From assembly GCF_000452705.1 (NCBI RefSeq), contig NZ_CP007014.1, positions 4,990,501 through 5,054,500 on the forward strand: a DNA stretch of 64,000 bases, written 5' to 3'. Within the stretch, counting starts at the first letter, position 1; the number at the start of each line of letters is the position of its first letter. Source of the DNA: Pseudomonas syringae CC1557. Lineage in GTDB: Bacteria > Pseudomonadota > Gammaproteobacteria > Pseudomonadales > Pseudomonadaceae. Below the pieces are notes generated by a model. That model was not told the origin of the DNA, made no database searches, and worked only from the letters and a program-made list of their open reading frames with translations. The position numbers were made by a program, and so were the translations under genes. Below are positions 8,969-20,398 of this stretch, one piece after another.

Positions 8969-10489
8969 ATGCGCTGGATAACCCGCCCCGGCTGGCCCGG
9001 TAATCTACTGGCCCTGGTGGCTGGTGGATTGACGACCCTGGCCCTGGCGCCTTTCGACATCTGGCCGTTGGTGCTGGTGGCGGTGGCGATGTTCTATCTG
9101 GGCCTGCGCGAGCTGAATCCGCGCCAGGCTCTGGCCCGCGGCTGGTGCTATGGCTTCGGCCTGTACGGTGCCGGCACCAGCTGGATCTACGTGAGCATTC
9201 ACACCTACGGCGGCGCTTCGGTGCTGCTGGCAGGTTTGTTGATGCTGCTGTTCATCGCCGCCATCGCGTTGTTCTTCGCTCTGCCCGCCTTTGTCTGGGC
9301 GCGCTGGATACGTCGCAATGAAGCGCCGCTGGCCGATGCGCTGGCGTTTGCTGCCCTGTGGCTGGGGCAGGAAGCGTTTCGCGGCTGGTTTCTCACCGGT
9401 TTCCCTTGGCTCTACTCCGGTTACAGCCAGCTCGACGGGCCGCTTGCAGGTCTCGCACCTCTGGGCGGTGTATGGCTGATCTCGTTCGCGCTGGGCCTGA
9501 CTGCCGCCTTGCTGTGCAACCTGCACCGCTTGCGGGCACGCAAATCGTTTCTGGTCATGGGCGTACTGTTGCTGCTGGCGCCGTGGATCGCAGGGCTGGC
9601 GTTGAAGGATCACGCCTGGACGTCGCCTTCCGGGCCGCCACTGAAAGTTGCGGCCATGCAAGGCAACATCGAACAAAGCATGAAATGGGACCCGCAAAAG
9701 CTCAACGATCAGTTGGCGCTTTATCGGGACATGACCTTTCGCTCACAGCAGGCTGATCTGATCGTCTGGCCCGAGACCGCCGTGCCGGTGCTCAAGGAAA
9801 GCGCGGAAGGCTACCTGTCGATGATGGGCAAATTCGCTTCGGACCGGGGTGCGGCGCTGATCACCGGCGTTCCGGTGCGCGAACCGAACGGGCGTGGCGA
9901 GTATCGCTACTACAACGGCATCACCGTCACCGGTCAGGGCGACGGCACTTACTACAAGCAAAAGCTCGTTCCGTTTGGTGAATACGTACCGCTACAGGAC
10001 TTGCTGCGCGGGTTGATCTCGTTCTTTGATCTGCCGATGTCAGACTTCGCACGCGGCCCGAACGATCAGGCGCTGTTGCAGGCCAAGGGTTATCACATCG
10101 CGCCGTTCATCTGTTACGAAGTGGTCTATCCGGAGTTTGCGGCGGGCCTGTCGGCACAAAGCGACCTGCTGCTGACGGTCAGCAACGACACCTGGTTCGG
10201 CACCTCGATCGGCCCATTGCAGCATTTGCAGATGGCCCAGATGCGCGCACTTGAAGCGGGCCGCTGGATGATTCGCGCCACCAACAATGGCGTGACGGCG
10301 CTGATCAACCCATTCGGCAAGATAACCGTGCAAATCCCGCAGTTCGAACGCGGCGTACTGTATGGCGAGGTCGTGCCGATGCACCAACTCACGCCTTATC
10401 TGCACTGGCGCTCCTGGCCACTGGCGATTGTCTGCCTGCTGCTGTTTGGCTGGGCACTGATGGCGGCGCGGATTTCCAAGACTGTCTGA
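8969..10489 (+). CDS. lnt: Apolipoprotein N-acyltransferase
   Basis: Lnt adds the third acyl chain to the N-terminal cysteine of lipoproteins in the inner membrane. The 506-residue product has about six N-terminal membrane segments (residues 10-220), a periplasmic carbon-nitrogen hydrolase domain and a final membrane helix. The catalytic triad is Glu269 (WPETAVP), Lys332 (KQKLVPFGEYVP) and Cys382 (FICYEVVYPE). It is the last gene of the ybeZYX-lnt operon. Its substrates in this window include LptE, RlpA and the other lipoproteins. Confidence 0.97.
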   Translation: MRWITRPGWPGNLLALVAGGLTTLALAPFDIWPLVLVAVAMFYLGLRELNPRQALARGWCYGFGLYGAGTSWIYVSIHTYGGASVLLAGLLMLLFIAAIALFFALPAFVWARWIRRNEAPLADALAFAALWLGQEAFRGWFLTGFPWLYSGYSQLDGPLAGLAPLGGVWLISFALGLTAALLCNLHRLRARKSFLVMGVLLLLAPWIAGLALKDHAWTSPSGPPLKVAAMQGNIEQSMKWDPQKLNDQLALYRDMTFRSQQADLIVWPETAVPVLKESAEGYLSMMGKFASDRGAALITGVPVREPNGRGEYRYYNGITVTGQGDGTYYKQKLVPFGEYVPLQDLLRGLISFFDLPMSDFARGPNDQALLQAKGYHIAPFICYEVVYPEFAAGLSAQSDLLLTVSNDTWFGTSIGPLQHLQMAQMRALEAGRWMIRATNNGVTALINPFGKITVQIPQFERGVLYGEVVPMHQLTPYLHWRSWPLAIVCLLLFGWALMAARISKTV

Positions 10490-10502
10490 TGCATCGGCAA
10501 AG

Positions 10503-10534
10503 GCCGACTTCGCCTGATTTCAGGTGGAGTCGGC
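10503..10534. terminator. Long hairpin between convergent lnt and ydcF-like genes
   Basis: GCCGACT (10503-10509) pairs with AGTCGGC (10528-10534), and the inner CCTGA/TCAGG pairs extend the stem. It lies in the 53-base gap between convergent genes, where a two-way terminator is expected. T-runs are weak on both sides. Confidence 0.5.
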
Positions 10535-10542
10535 GCTCCTGC

Positions 10543-11313
10543 TCAGCGGCTATTGCGATAAATCCACGGATAAACCAGCAAACCTGCCGCTTCATTAAGC
10601 AGCACCCCGCTCTGCGTGAACACCCGACTTTCAGGCAGCCAGCCGCCAAAAGGCCGAGCGTTATCCACACCGAGGAAGCCGACCGGCGCACTCACCACCG
10701 TAAAACCCGCCTGTTCGAAACTCCAGCGCGCCCGTGGCATATGCCAGGCCTGCGTGACCAGCACCACACGCTTGATGCCCAACGGTTGTAGCACCCTGGC
10801 GGTCATGGTCGCGTTTTCCCAGGTCGTACGGCTGAGCCCTTCCTGCCAGCGCACGGTCACGCCGAAGTCCTGTTGCAGCGACTGAGCCATGATGGCCGCC
10901 TCACTGGGCGGCTGATCAAAGTGCAAACCGCCGGAGGTGAGAATCGGCAGACCGGATTCTTTCGACAACCGGGCTGCCAGCCTGAGTCTCTCCAGGCCCA
11001 GACCGGTCGGCGTATCGGCGCCCCAGGTGGGTGAATTGCGCTCGCGACCGTTGCCGAGCACCACAATTGCGTCAGCCTGCTGCGCCAGTGTCACCCACTG
11101 CTGCGGTGGCAAAGGCGGAATCTGCTCCAACTGGCGGGCTGAAAATTCCACGACGACCGGCAGACTCATCAGCCACAACCCGCCAAGCCCCAGGATAAAA
11201 CAGCCAGCAGCCAGGCGCGGGCGGGAACGACGCAGCCACCAGGCTGCAATCAGAAGCAGAAACAGAACGCCGGGCGGCAGCAAAAGGGTTTTAAGCAGAT
11301 AGCGCAGAGGCAT
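10543..11313 (-). CDS. YdcF/ElyC-type DUF218 membrane protein
   Basis: The 256-residue product has two N-terminal membrane helices (about residues 7-28 and 35-55). A DUF218 domain follows, recognised by DAIVVLGNGRERN, the central GLPILTSGG strand and RVVLVTQAWHMPRA. E. coli ElyC and SanA of this family affect peptidoglycan precursor supply and envelope integrity; the reaction is not established. It converges with lnt. The ribosome site lies in a small hairpin just upstream. Confidence 0.85.
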   Translation of the reverse strand: MPLRYLLKTLLLPPGVLFLLLIAAWWLRRSRPRLAAGCFILGLGGLWLMSLPVVVEFSARQLEQIPPLPPQQWVTLAQQADAIVVLGNGRERNSPTWGADTPTGLGLERLRLAARLSKESGLPILTSGGLHFDQPPSEAAIMAQSLQQDFGVTVRWQEGLSRTTWENATMTARVLQPLGIKRVVLVTQAWHMPRARWSFEQAGFTVVSAPVGFLGVDNARPFGGWLPESRVFTQSGVLLNEAAGLLVYPWIYRNSR

Positions 11314-11336
11314 CGGGACATCTCCAGAGATGCCCG
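11314..11336 (-). promoter_or_regulatory. Hairpin covering the ribosome-binding site of the ydcF-like gene
   Basis: Read on the minus strand, GGGCATCTC pairs with GAGATG(T)CCC around a 2-base loop. The Shine-Dalgarno GGAGA is inside this structure and the start codon follows at once. A closed hairpin would hide the ribosome site. Confidence 0.4.
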
Positions 11337-11427
11337 AAGCCTAAAATGTTTGAAGCCTGGCAACAATGTCTAAACACTGCCTTTAAGCAGGCCCTGACGC
11401 CTGCGCGTGGAACCAGAAATGTAATGG

Positions 11428-11778
11428 CTAAACGATGCGACCCAACCTTGCCGATGCCCTGGCGCGCCGTTTGTCCTTCAGCCAGATGATAGTGGCTGAC
11501 TGCTTGGGCGCTCTGATCAACCGGTGATGCTCCGGTAAAATCGTATCACTGCCTGGTGACCCACCCGCGATGGTCACATTGGCCATCCTCGAGTCCTTTT
11601 CAAGATAGGCCTCTATCAGCTCGAACTCCGCCCTGCTCAATCCCTTTAGTTCAAGCTCGGCGGGCGACTCGTTTCGGAGCCGAACCGAAGTGCTTGCCGT
11701 TTCAAGCGCAAGCCCTAGACGATCGATCAAACGTTCATACAGTTCAGATGTGCTGACTACGTGCTGCAACTCTGTCAT
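11428..11778 (-). CDS. Small protein of unknown function
   Basis: I do not recognise this 116-residue product. Reality of the gene is supported by an excellent ribosome site (AGGAGG, 7 bases before ATG) and an uninterrupted frame. The N-terminal two thirds are helical and acidic with no membrane segment or signal peptide. The last 25 residues are basic (DKRRARASARLGR). It lies alone between the ydcF-like gene and leuS, where P. aeruginosa has no obvious counterpart that I recall, so it may be a lineage-specific insertion. Confidence 0.65.
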   Translation of the reverse strand: MTELQHVVSTSELYERLIDRLGLALETASTSVRLRNESPAELELKGLSRAEFELIEAYLEKDSRMANVTIAGGSPGSDTILPEHHRLIRAPKQSATIIWLKDKRRARASARLGRIV

Positions 11779-14695
<2,917 letters not shown>

Positions 14696-14705
14696 TTGGA
14701 TCGGG

Positions 14706-14725
14706 CGCCCGGCAGATGCCGGGCG
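14706..14725 (+). terminator. Hairpin after leuS
   Basis: A perfect 9-bp GC-rich stem, CGCCCGGCA / TGCCGGGCG, with a 2-base loop lies 11 bases after the leuS stop. There is no T-run, so partial read-through into lptE is likely. Confidence 0.45.
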
Positions 14726-14784
14726 TCGAACATATTTCCAGGGCACGCCAAGTCGGCCCAAACGGATTCAAGGGGAGCATCAAG

Positions 14785-15390
14785 ATGATCAAACGCAATC
14801 TGCTGGTAATGGGCCTGGCTGTTTTGTTGAGTGCCTGTGGCTTCCAGCTGCGCGGCACCGGCACCACCGAGCTGGCGCTCAAGGAACTGGATGTCAGCGC
14901 ACGCAATGCCTACGGCGAGACCGTGACGCAGCTGACTCGTGTGCTGACCAGCTCCGGCGTCAAGGTCTACACCGGGGCGCCTTACAAGCTGATCCTGACC
15001 AATGAAGCTGAAAGCCAGCGTACCATCAGCTATTCGGGCTCGGGCCGTTCGGCGGAGTACCAACTGACCACCACGCTCAGCTACGAAATACATGGCGACA
15101 GAAACCGCACGTTGCTGGACAGCAAAGTGACCGCAGACCGTTCCTATGTACACGATGGTAATAACCTGACCGGTTCCGATCAGGAAGCTGCACAGGTTCG
15201 TCAGGAAATGCGCAACGACCTGATCCAGAAGTTGATGGCGCGCCTGCAACAGCTGACGCCGGCCCGTCTGGAAGAGTTCCAGGCCAAGGCGGACGCGGTT
15301 GCCAAGGCAGAAGCCGACGCACTGGAAGCGGCTCAGCGAATCCGCGACGAGACGCCTCAGCAGTCGCCTGTCGAAATTCCAGCCAGGTAA
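14785..15390 (+). CDS. lptE: LPS-assembly lipoprotein LptE
   Basis: LptE plugs the LptD barrel in the outer membrane and helps insert lipopolysaccharide. The 201-residue product starts with a lipoprotein signal (LLSAC, lipidated Cys18), then the family signature CGFQLRG. The C-terminal third (from about residue 150) is a Glu/Ala-rich helix, longer than in E. coli. The ATG at 14785 gives a clean signal peptide and has GGGGAG upstream. The order leuS-lptE-holA is conserved in gammaproteobacteria. Confidence 0.95.
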   Translation: MIKRNLLVMGLAVLLSACGFQLRGTGTTELALKELDVSARNAYGETVTQLTRVLTSSGVKVYTGAPYKLILTNEAESQRTISYSGSGRSAEYQLTTTLSYEIHGDRNRTLLDSKVTADRSYVHDGNNLTGSDQEAAQVRQEMRNDLIQKLMARLQQLTPARLEEFQAKADAVAKAEADALEAAQRIRDETPQQSPVEIPAR

Positions 15391-15396
15391 ATGTTT

Positions 15397-15416
15397 GGGG
15401 CCAGTCACCTGGCCCC
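15397..15416 (+). terminator. Hairpin between lptE and holA
   Basis: A perfect 8-bp stem GGGGCCAG / CTGGCCCC with a TCAC loop fills most of the 41-base gap. Without a T-run it is better read as an attenuator or stability element than as a full stop. Confidence 0.45.
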
Positions 15417-15431
15417 GACATCCTCTGACCC

Positions 15432-16469
15432 ATGAAACTCGCCCCCGCCCAACTCGGCAAGCACCTGCAAGGTACGCTTGCGCCCGTCTACGTGGTCAGC
15501 GGCGACGACCCGCTGCTTTGCCAGGAAGCTGCCGATGCCATCCGTACGGCCGCACGCCAGCAAGGCTTCGACGAACGTCAGGTATTCAGCGCCGATGCCA
15601 GCTTCGACTGGGGCACGCTGCTCCAGGCGGGTGCCAGCATGTCGTTGTTTGCCGAGCGGCGTCTGCTCGAACTGCGTCTGCCCTCTGGCAAGCCCGGTGA
15701 CAAAGGCGCTGCGGCGCTCATGGAATATTGCGCCAGACCCGCAGAAGACACCCTGCTGCTGATCAGCCTGCCCAAGCTCGACGGCAGCGCGCAGAAGACC
15801 AAATGGGGCAAGGCACTGATTGACGGCGCACAGACTCAATTCGTGCAGATCTGGCCGGTGGACATCGGCCAGTTGCCGCAATGGATTCGCCAGCGTCTTT
15901 CTCAAGCCGGGCTCGCCGCCACTCAGGATGCGGTCGAACTGATCGCCGCCCGGGTTGAAGGCAACCTGCTGGCCGCCGCGCAGGAAATCGAAAAGCTCAA
16001 GCTGATGGCCGAAGAAGGTCAGATTACCGTCGAAACGGTGCAGGCGGCTGTGGCCGACAGTGCGCGCTTCGACGTATTTGGCCTGACTGATGCGGTGCTC
16101 AATGGTGAAGCAGCTCATGCCCTGCGCATGCTGGAAGGCTTGCGCGGCGAAGGGGTTGAAACACCGGTGATTCTCTGGGCATTGACCCGCGAGCTGCGTG
16201 CGCTGGCCAACATGTCCCAGCAATTCAGCCAGGGCGTGCCGCTGGACAAGATCTTCAGCTCTGCACGCCCGCCGATCTGGGACAAGCGCAAACCGCTGAT
16301 GAGCAAAGCCCTGCAACGCCACTCGGCGAAACGCTGGAGCCAGTTGCTCATGGACGCGCAACGCATCGACGCGCAGATCAAGGGCCAGGCGGCAGGCTCA
16401 CCGTGGAGCAGCCTGAGCCGGCTCGCATTGCTGATGACTGGCCAGCGGCTGGCACTGCCTGCGGAGTGA
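15432..16469 (+). CDS. holA: DNA polymerase III delta subunit
   Basis: HolA is the clamp-opening subunit of the DnaX clamp loader. The 345-residue product is the normal length. It shows the N-terminal VYVVSGDDPLL strand-loop (about residues 19-29), where other clamp-loader subunits have a P-loop. A helical lid and collar follow, including RVEGNLLAAAQEIEKLKL. The family lacks ATPase activity, consistent with the missing Walker lysine. It follows lptE after 41 bases. Confidence 0.95.
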   Translation: MKLAPAQLGKHLQGTLAPVYVVSGDDPLLCQEAADAIRTAARQQGFDERQVFSADASFDWGTLLQAGASMSLFAERRLLELRLPSGKPGDKGAAALMEYCARPAEDTLLLISLPKLDGSAQKTKWGKALIDGAQTQFVQIWPVDIGQLPQWIRQRLSQAGLAATQDAVELIAARVEGNLLAAAQEIEKLKLMAEEGQITVETVQAAVADSARFDVFGLTDAVLNGEAAHALRMLEGLRGEGVETPVILWALTRELRALANMSQQFSQGVPLDKIFSSARPPIWDKRKPLMSKALQRHSAKRWSQLLMDAQRIDAQIKGQAAGSPWSSLSRLALLMTGQRLALPAE

Positions 16470-16497
16470 GGCCTGTCGAGGCATTGTTGACTCTCGT

Positions 16498-16591
16498 TAC
16501 CACGCTCTGCGTGGTAATGGCCTTCAGGACGCTCCGCGTCCTCTTGTGACGCAGAGCGTCACGAACTGCATGCCAACGCGGTGCGTCGGCA
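16498..16591. repeat. Intergenic dyad repeat cluster, copy B (four hairpins)
   Basis: Four dyads lie in a row: 16498-16516 (TACCACGC-TCT-GCGTGGTA), 16526-16542 (AGGACGC-TCC-GCGTCCT), 16546-16562 (GTGACGC-AGA-GCGTCAC) and 16571-16591 (TGCCAACGC-GGT-GCGTCGGCA, one mismatch). The cluster ends with CGGCACGATAATCA, which recurs exactly near 18302. It sits between holA and arfA. Confidence 0.75.
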
Positions 16592-16709
16592 CGATAATCA
16601 TGGCCGTCCGCTCCTCTTCCCAGAGCCATAGCACACAACTATTAGACACAATCGCGCATCTGCCCGATGATTTGCGTCGCGTTACAACACCCATCAGGAG
16701 CACCTCGCC

Positions 16710-16865
16710 ATGAGCAAGCCAAAGCGGCCGAACAAGGCCAAATCCATCATCGCCCAGCCCTTGTTCCGCAGTCGTCAGGAACAACCCTCCAAGGGCAAAG
16801 GAAGCTACCGCCGCGAAGCCTTCCAGTCTAAAAGCTGGGAGGCTTCCTGCTTTATGGCGGCCTGA
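16710..16865 (+). CDS. arfA: Alternative ribosome-rescue factor ArfA
   Basis: This 51-residue basic protein has the ArfA signature: AQPLFRSRQE near residues 15-24, KGKGSYRREAFQS (about 28-40), and a SWEAS motif. ArfA recruits RF2 to ribosomes stalled on mRNAs without a stop codon, as a back-up for tmRNA. The start has an AGGAG ribosome site 10 bases upstream. A strong hairpin lies inside the reading frame and the stop codon is 16 bases beyond it. In E. coli this arrangement yields a truncated nonstop message, so ArfA accumulates only when tmRNA fails. Confidence 0.9.
   Translation: MSKPKRPNKAKSIIAQPLFRSRQEQPSKGKGSYRREAFQSKSWEASCFMAA
16815..16846 (+). terminator. arfA: Hairpin inside arfA (transcript truncation signal)
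   Basis: GAAGCCTTCCAG (16815-16826) pairs with CTGGGAGGCTTC (16835-16846) over 12 bp, including one G-U pair, around an 8-base loop. The stem codes for the residues before and within SWEAS. It would stop RNA polymerase or be cut by RNase III upstream of the TGA at 16863. Confidence 0.75.
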
Positions 16866-16948
16866 TATCGAGCAACATCTCCGAGGCGCTTTCAACCGCT
16901 TAGCCGTGTTATGGTCTGCACCTAACGGTAATACCCTTGGACTCAAGC

Positions 16949-18286
16949 ATGCCTTCTCGTTTTACCTATCGCCCGCAGCTGCGCCAACTCATCGCTGCCT
17001 CCAGCCTTATTGCTCTGGTAGCCTGCGCAGAAAAACCCACTGCAGCCGATGCAACCCCCCTTCAATCCAGCAAAGTACAGGTCAACCCTCCCGCTGTTGC
17101 GCCTACGCCAGCAGTGGTCGTCGACGACTCCCTTACGATTCAGCCCGCCGTCAGCTTCAGCGAATGGCAGGCCGGTTTTCGCGCGCAGGCGCTGAAAGCA
17201 GGCATTCGTGCGGATGTGTTCGACCTGGCATTCGCTGGCGTGACGCCGGACATGAGCGTGGTGAAGGCAGACCGCAGTCAGCCCGAGTTCAGCCGCCCGG
17301 TCTGGGAATACCTCGACGGCGCCATTTCCGCTGCTCGTGTGCGCAAGGGGCAGGCATTGCTTTCGCAGTACGCTGACGATCTGCTGAAGATCGAGCAGCA
17401 GTACGGCGTGGACCGTCAGGCATTGGTCGCGGTGTGGGGGATGGAGAGCAATTTCGGCTCGTTCCAGGGTACGCAATCAGTCATCCGCTCACTTGCCACA
17501 CTGGCCTATGAGGGTCGTCGTCCGGGTTTCGCGCAGAGCCAGTTACTGGCCGCGCTGGAAATCATCCAGCATGGCGACATCACGCCCGACAAGATGCTCG
17601 GCTCGTGGGCGGGCGCTATGGGCCAGACGCAATTCATTCCGACCACTTACAACACCCACGCAGTGGATTTTGATGGCGATGGCCGCCGTGATATCTGGAA
17701 CACACCTACCGACGCCCTCGCCTCTACGGCACATTACCTGCAAAGCTCCGGCTGGCAGCGTGGCCAGCCTTGGGGCTTCGAGGTGGTGCTGGGCACGGGG
17801 TTCGATTACTCGCTCGCCGACTCGACGACCCGCAAGAGCCTGGCTGAATGGCAGCAACTGGGCCTGAAACAGCCCGACGGCTCGGCAATCCCGGTTGCAG
17901 CCAGCCAACAGCAGGCCGCACTGCTGTTGCCTGCCGGTTACCGTGGGCCTGCATTCCTGGTGCTGGATAACTTCCGCGCGATTCTGAAGTACAACAACTC
18001 CACGTCCTATGCGCTGGCGATCAGCCTGCTTTCCGATCGATTCAAGGGCGCTGGGTACGTGGTAGGCACATGGCCGCGTGGAGACCTGCCGCTGAGCCGC
18101 TCTGAGCGCATCGAGCTGCAAACCCTGCTCTCGGCCCGCCAATACGACGCAGGCGCGCCAGACGGCATTATCGGCGCCAATACGCGCAAGGCGATCCGCA
18201 GCGCGCAGCAGTCATTCGGCTGGCCGGCAGATGGCTACCCGACGCATGAACTGCTGGAAAACCTGCGCAAGCCTGTAGGGCAGTAA
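16949..18286 (+). CDS. Lytic murein transglycosylase (MltB/SltB3 type) lipoprotein
   Basis: This periplasmic enzyme cleaves peptidoglycan glycan strands with 1,6-anhydro product formation. The 446-residue product has a lipobox (LVAC, Cys26) and a Pro/Ala linker. Its SLT_2 catalytic domain (about residues 65-365) carries the likely catalytic Glu166 in [10 protein letters not shown], and a C-terminal PG_binding_1 domain (about 380-445) follows. The position matches P. aeruginosa SltB3 (PA3992). A TTG four codons upstream is possible, but ATG 16949 gives a normal lipoprotein signal. A strong terminator follows. Confidence 0.92.
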   Translation: MPSRFTYRPQLRQLIAASSLIALVACAEKPTAADATPLQSSKVQVNPPAVAPTPAVVVDDSLTIQPAVSFSEWQAGFRAQALKAGIRADVFDLAFAGVTPDMSVVKADRSQPEFSRPVWEYLDGAISAARVRKGQALLSQYADDLLKIEQQYGVDRQALVAVWGMESNFGSFQGTQSVIRSLATLAYEGRRPGFAQSQLLAALEIIQHGDITPDKMLGSWAGAMGQTQFIPTTYNTHAVDFDGDGRRDIWNTPTDALASTAHYLQSSGWQRGQPWGFEVVLGTGFDYSLADSTTRKSLAEWQQLGLKQPDGSAIPVAASQQQAALLLPAGYRGPAFLVLDNFRAILKYNNSTSYALAISLLSDRFKGAGYVVGTWPRGDLPLSRSERIELQTLLSARQYDAGAPDGIIGANTRKAIRSAQQSFGWPADGYPTHELLENLRKPVGQ

Positions 18287-18289
18287 CTG

Positions 18290-18315
18290 GACGCTGAGCG
18301 TCGGCACGATAATCA
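18290..18315. repeat. Intergenic dyad repeat, short copy C
   Basis: GACGC-TGA-GCGTC (18290-18302) is followed by GGCACGATAATCA. The 17 bases ending at this tail are identical to the end of the cluster at 16584-16600, so this is a partial copy of the same repeat. Confidence 0.65.
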
Positions 18316-18323
18316 ACCGTAAA

Positions 18324-18357
18324 AAGAAGGGCCAGGTATCGCTACCTGGCCCTTCTT
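18324..18357. terminator. Bidirectional intrinsic terminator
   Basis: A perfect 15-bp stem, AAGAAGGGCCAGGTA / TACCTGGCCCTTCTT, has a TCGC loop. It is followed by TTGTTTT-like sequence on the right and by TTTTT on the minus strand. It serves both the transglycosylase gene (plus) and lipA (minus). Confidence 0.92.
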
Positions 18358-18373
18358 GTTTTGCGGCTCGTTA

Positions 18374-19381
18374 TCAGAGCATCGCTTTGGCGATCTTGGC
18401 TTGCTCGTCAGCGTGGTACGAAGAGCGGACCAGCGGGCCAGAAGCGACGTTCTTGAAGCCCATCTTGTAGCCTTCCTCGGCGAACCAGGCGAAGGTGTCC
18501 GGATGGACGAAGCGCTGTACCGGCAGGTGGTTGCGCGAAGGCTGCAGGTACTGGCCCAAAGTAAGCATGTCGATGTCATGCTCGCGCATGCGCTTCATCA
18601 CTTCGATAACTTCTTCGTCTGTCTCGCCCAACCCCAGCATCAGACCGGATTTGGTCGGTACATGCGGGACCATCTGCTTGAAGCGTTGCAGCAGGGTCAA
18701 CGACCACTGGAAGTCCGAACCCGGGCGCGCGGCCTTGTACAGGCGTGGCACGGTTTCCAGGTTGTGGTTGAACACATCAGGCGGCTCGGCAGCGGTAATT
18801 TCCAGCGCGATGTCCATGCGCCCACGGTAATCCGGCACCAGCGTTTCAAGCTGCACGCCCGGCGACAGCAGACGGATCTCGCGAATGCAGTCGGCAAAGT
18901 GCTGAGCACCGCCATCACGCAGGTCATCCCGGTCGACGGAGGTAATTACCACGTACTTCAGGCGCAGGTCGGCAATCGCGATGGCGAGGCTCTTCGGCTC
19001 GTCGGCGTCCAACGCCTTCGGACGGCCATGGCCCACGTCGCAGAACGGGCAGCGACGGGTGCAGATGTCGCCCATGATCATGAAGGTTGCAGTGCCACCG
19101 GAGAAGCACTCGCCCAGGTTAGGGCAGGATGCTTCTTCGCAGACGCTGTGCAGCTTGTGCTTGCGCAGCAATTGCTTGATACGGTCGACTTCCGGGGAAA
19201 CCGGGATGCGCACGCGAATCCAGTCAGGCTTCTTCGGCAGATCAACAGTCGGAATGATCTTGACCGGGATGCGCGCAACCTTCTCCGCTCCGCGCAGCTT
19301 GACGCCGGCTTCGACTTTCGGACGGGCCACACGCTCGGAAACGTCAAGCGTCGGGATCAGGGTTTGCACGGTGTCAGTCAT
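18374..19381 (-). CDS. lipA: Lipoyl synthase
   Basis: This radical-SAM enzyme inserts two sulfurs into octanoyl-protein to make lipoate. The 335-residue product carries the auxiliary cluster cysteines Cys81, Cys86 and Cys92 ([12 protein letters not shown]). The radical-SAM triad is Cys107, Cys111 and Cys114 (CTRRCPFC). The C-terminal RSSYHADE serine motif is also present. The first 30 residues are longer than in E. coli. Its start overlaps the end of lipB by 8 bases, giving a coupled lipB-lipA pair. Confidence 0.97.
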   Translation of the reverse strand: MTDTVQTLIPTLDVSERVARPKVEAGVKLRGAEKVARIPVKIIPTVDLPKKPDWIRVRIPVSPEVDRIKQLLRKHKLHSVCEEASCPNLGECFSGGTATFMIMGDICTRRCPFCDVGHGRPKALDADEPKSLAIAIADLRLKYVVITSVDRDDLRDGGAQHFADCIREIRLLSPGVQLETLVPDYRGRMDIALEITAAEPPDVFNHNLETVPRLYKAARPGSDFQWSLTLLQRFKQMVPHVPTKSGLMLGLGETDEEVIEVMKRMREHDIDMLTLGQYLQPSRNHLPVQRFVHPDTFAWFAEEGYKMGFKNVASGPLVRSSYHADEQAKIAKAML

Positions 19382-20030
19382 ATTGGTTTATTCCGCCCGT
19401 AAGGGTCGCCTGCTCAGCGTAGTCGAGGTGTTTGACGAGCTGCGCACGCAGTCGGGCACTAACCTCGGAAAATTCTATTTGCCCTGCCTGATCGCTCAGT
19501 TGGGTCATGACCAGCCCGGCGTAGCCGCACGGGTTGATGCGGCGGAACGGCTCCAGATCCATGTCGACGTTCAGCGCCAGACCATGGAACGAACAGCCGT
19601 TGCGAATACGCAGGCCGAGTGACGCGATTTTTGCGCCGTTGACGTAGACGCCCGGTGCATCGGCCTTGGCCGCTGCCGTGACGCCGTAATCGGCCAGCAA
19701 GGCAATGAGCGTGTTCTCGATCCGGGTGACCAGATCGCGAACACCGAAGCCAAGGCGCCTGACGTCCAGCATCAGGTAAGCGACCAGTTGACCCGGGCCA
19801 TGATAAGTCACTTGGCCGCCGCGATCGACCTGTACGACAGGAATATTACCCGGAAGCAGTAAATGCTCCGGTTTACCGGACTGCCCCTGGGTGAAGACCG
19901 GCGGGTGCTGCACCAGCCAGACTTCGTCTGCAGCCTCTCGACCGCGCTCATCGGTGAAGCGCTGCATGGCGTGCCAGGCGGTTTCGTAATCGATCAGACC
20001 CAGATCACGAAAGCCAAGGGCATCGCTCAT
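19374..20030 (-). CDS. lipB: Octanoyl-ACP:protein transferase
   Basis: LipB moves octanoate from acyl-carrier protein to the lipoyl domains of 2-oxoacid dehydrogenases and the H protein. LipA then adds sulfur. The 218-residue product shows the family motifs [15 protein letters not shown] (about residues 71-85), the active-site NGAKIASLG lysine and the GCSFHG cysteine. It lies between the ybeD-like gene and lipA with overlapping ends. Confidence 0.96.
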   Translation of the reverse strand: MSDALGFRDLGLIDYETAWHAMQRFTDERGREAADEVWLVQHPPVFTQGQSGKPEHLLLPGNIPVVQVDRGGQVTYHGPGQLVAYLMLDVRRLGFGVRDLVTRIENTLIALLADYGVTAAAKADAPGVYVNGAKIASLGLRIRNGCSFHGLALNVDMDLEPFRRINPCGYAGLVMTQLSDQAGQIEFSEVSARLRAQLVKHLDYAEQATLTGGINQYD

Positions 20031-20305
20031 CAGAGCACCATGTGCACGAAACCCGTAGCGCGAAGGGCACTATTGATATCGCGCAGCTGGTCTTCGCCGG
20101 TGGCGACGATGTGCAGCTGGACCGTGGTGTATTTGCCGTTGCTGCTCTGGCGCTCGGCAAGCGTTGCCAGATCGACCGTGGCGTGCTTTTCAAGCACTTC
20201 CATCACGGCGGCAGTAAAGCCCACACTGGTGTCACCGATCACTTTGATCGGGTAGTCATTGCAGGGAAATTCGATTTTGTGCGACTTGACGTCGGTATCA
20301 GTCAT
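20030..20305 (-). CDS. YbeD-like DUF493 protein
   Basis: The 91-residue product belongs to the DUF493/YbeD family of ACT-like small proteins, which neighbour lipB in most gammaproteobacteria. Family features are [15 protein letters not shown] near the start and the ending [10 protein letters not shown]. The fold resembles allosteric regulatory domains, but no ligand is established. I use the ATG giving [10 protein letters not shown]; a start 12 codons upstream is also in frame. It meets lipB end to start with no gap. Confidence 0.93.
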   Translation of the reverse strand: MTDTDVKSHKIEFPCNDYPIKVIGDTSVGFTAAVMEVLEKHATVDLATLAERQSSNGKYTTVQLHIVATGEDQLRDINSALRATGFVHMVL

Positions 20306-20344
20306 GGCAGTAAAGGTCTCACAAGCCGTGACGACGGACACGCA

Positions 20345-20367
20345 GCCCGCTCAGATCATGAGCGGGC
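20345..20367 (-). terminator. Hairpin between dacA and the ybeD-like gene
   Basis: A perfect 9-bp stem GCCCGCTCA / TGAGCGGGC with a 5-base loop lies 31 bases after the dacA stop. There is no T-run. It may reduce read-through from dacA into the lip genes. Confidence 0.5.
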
Positions 20368-20398
20368 CGCGAGAAGGTCGGCAGTAGTTACTGGAAAG

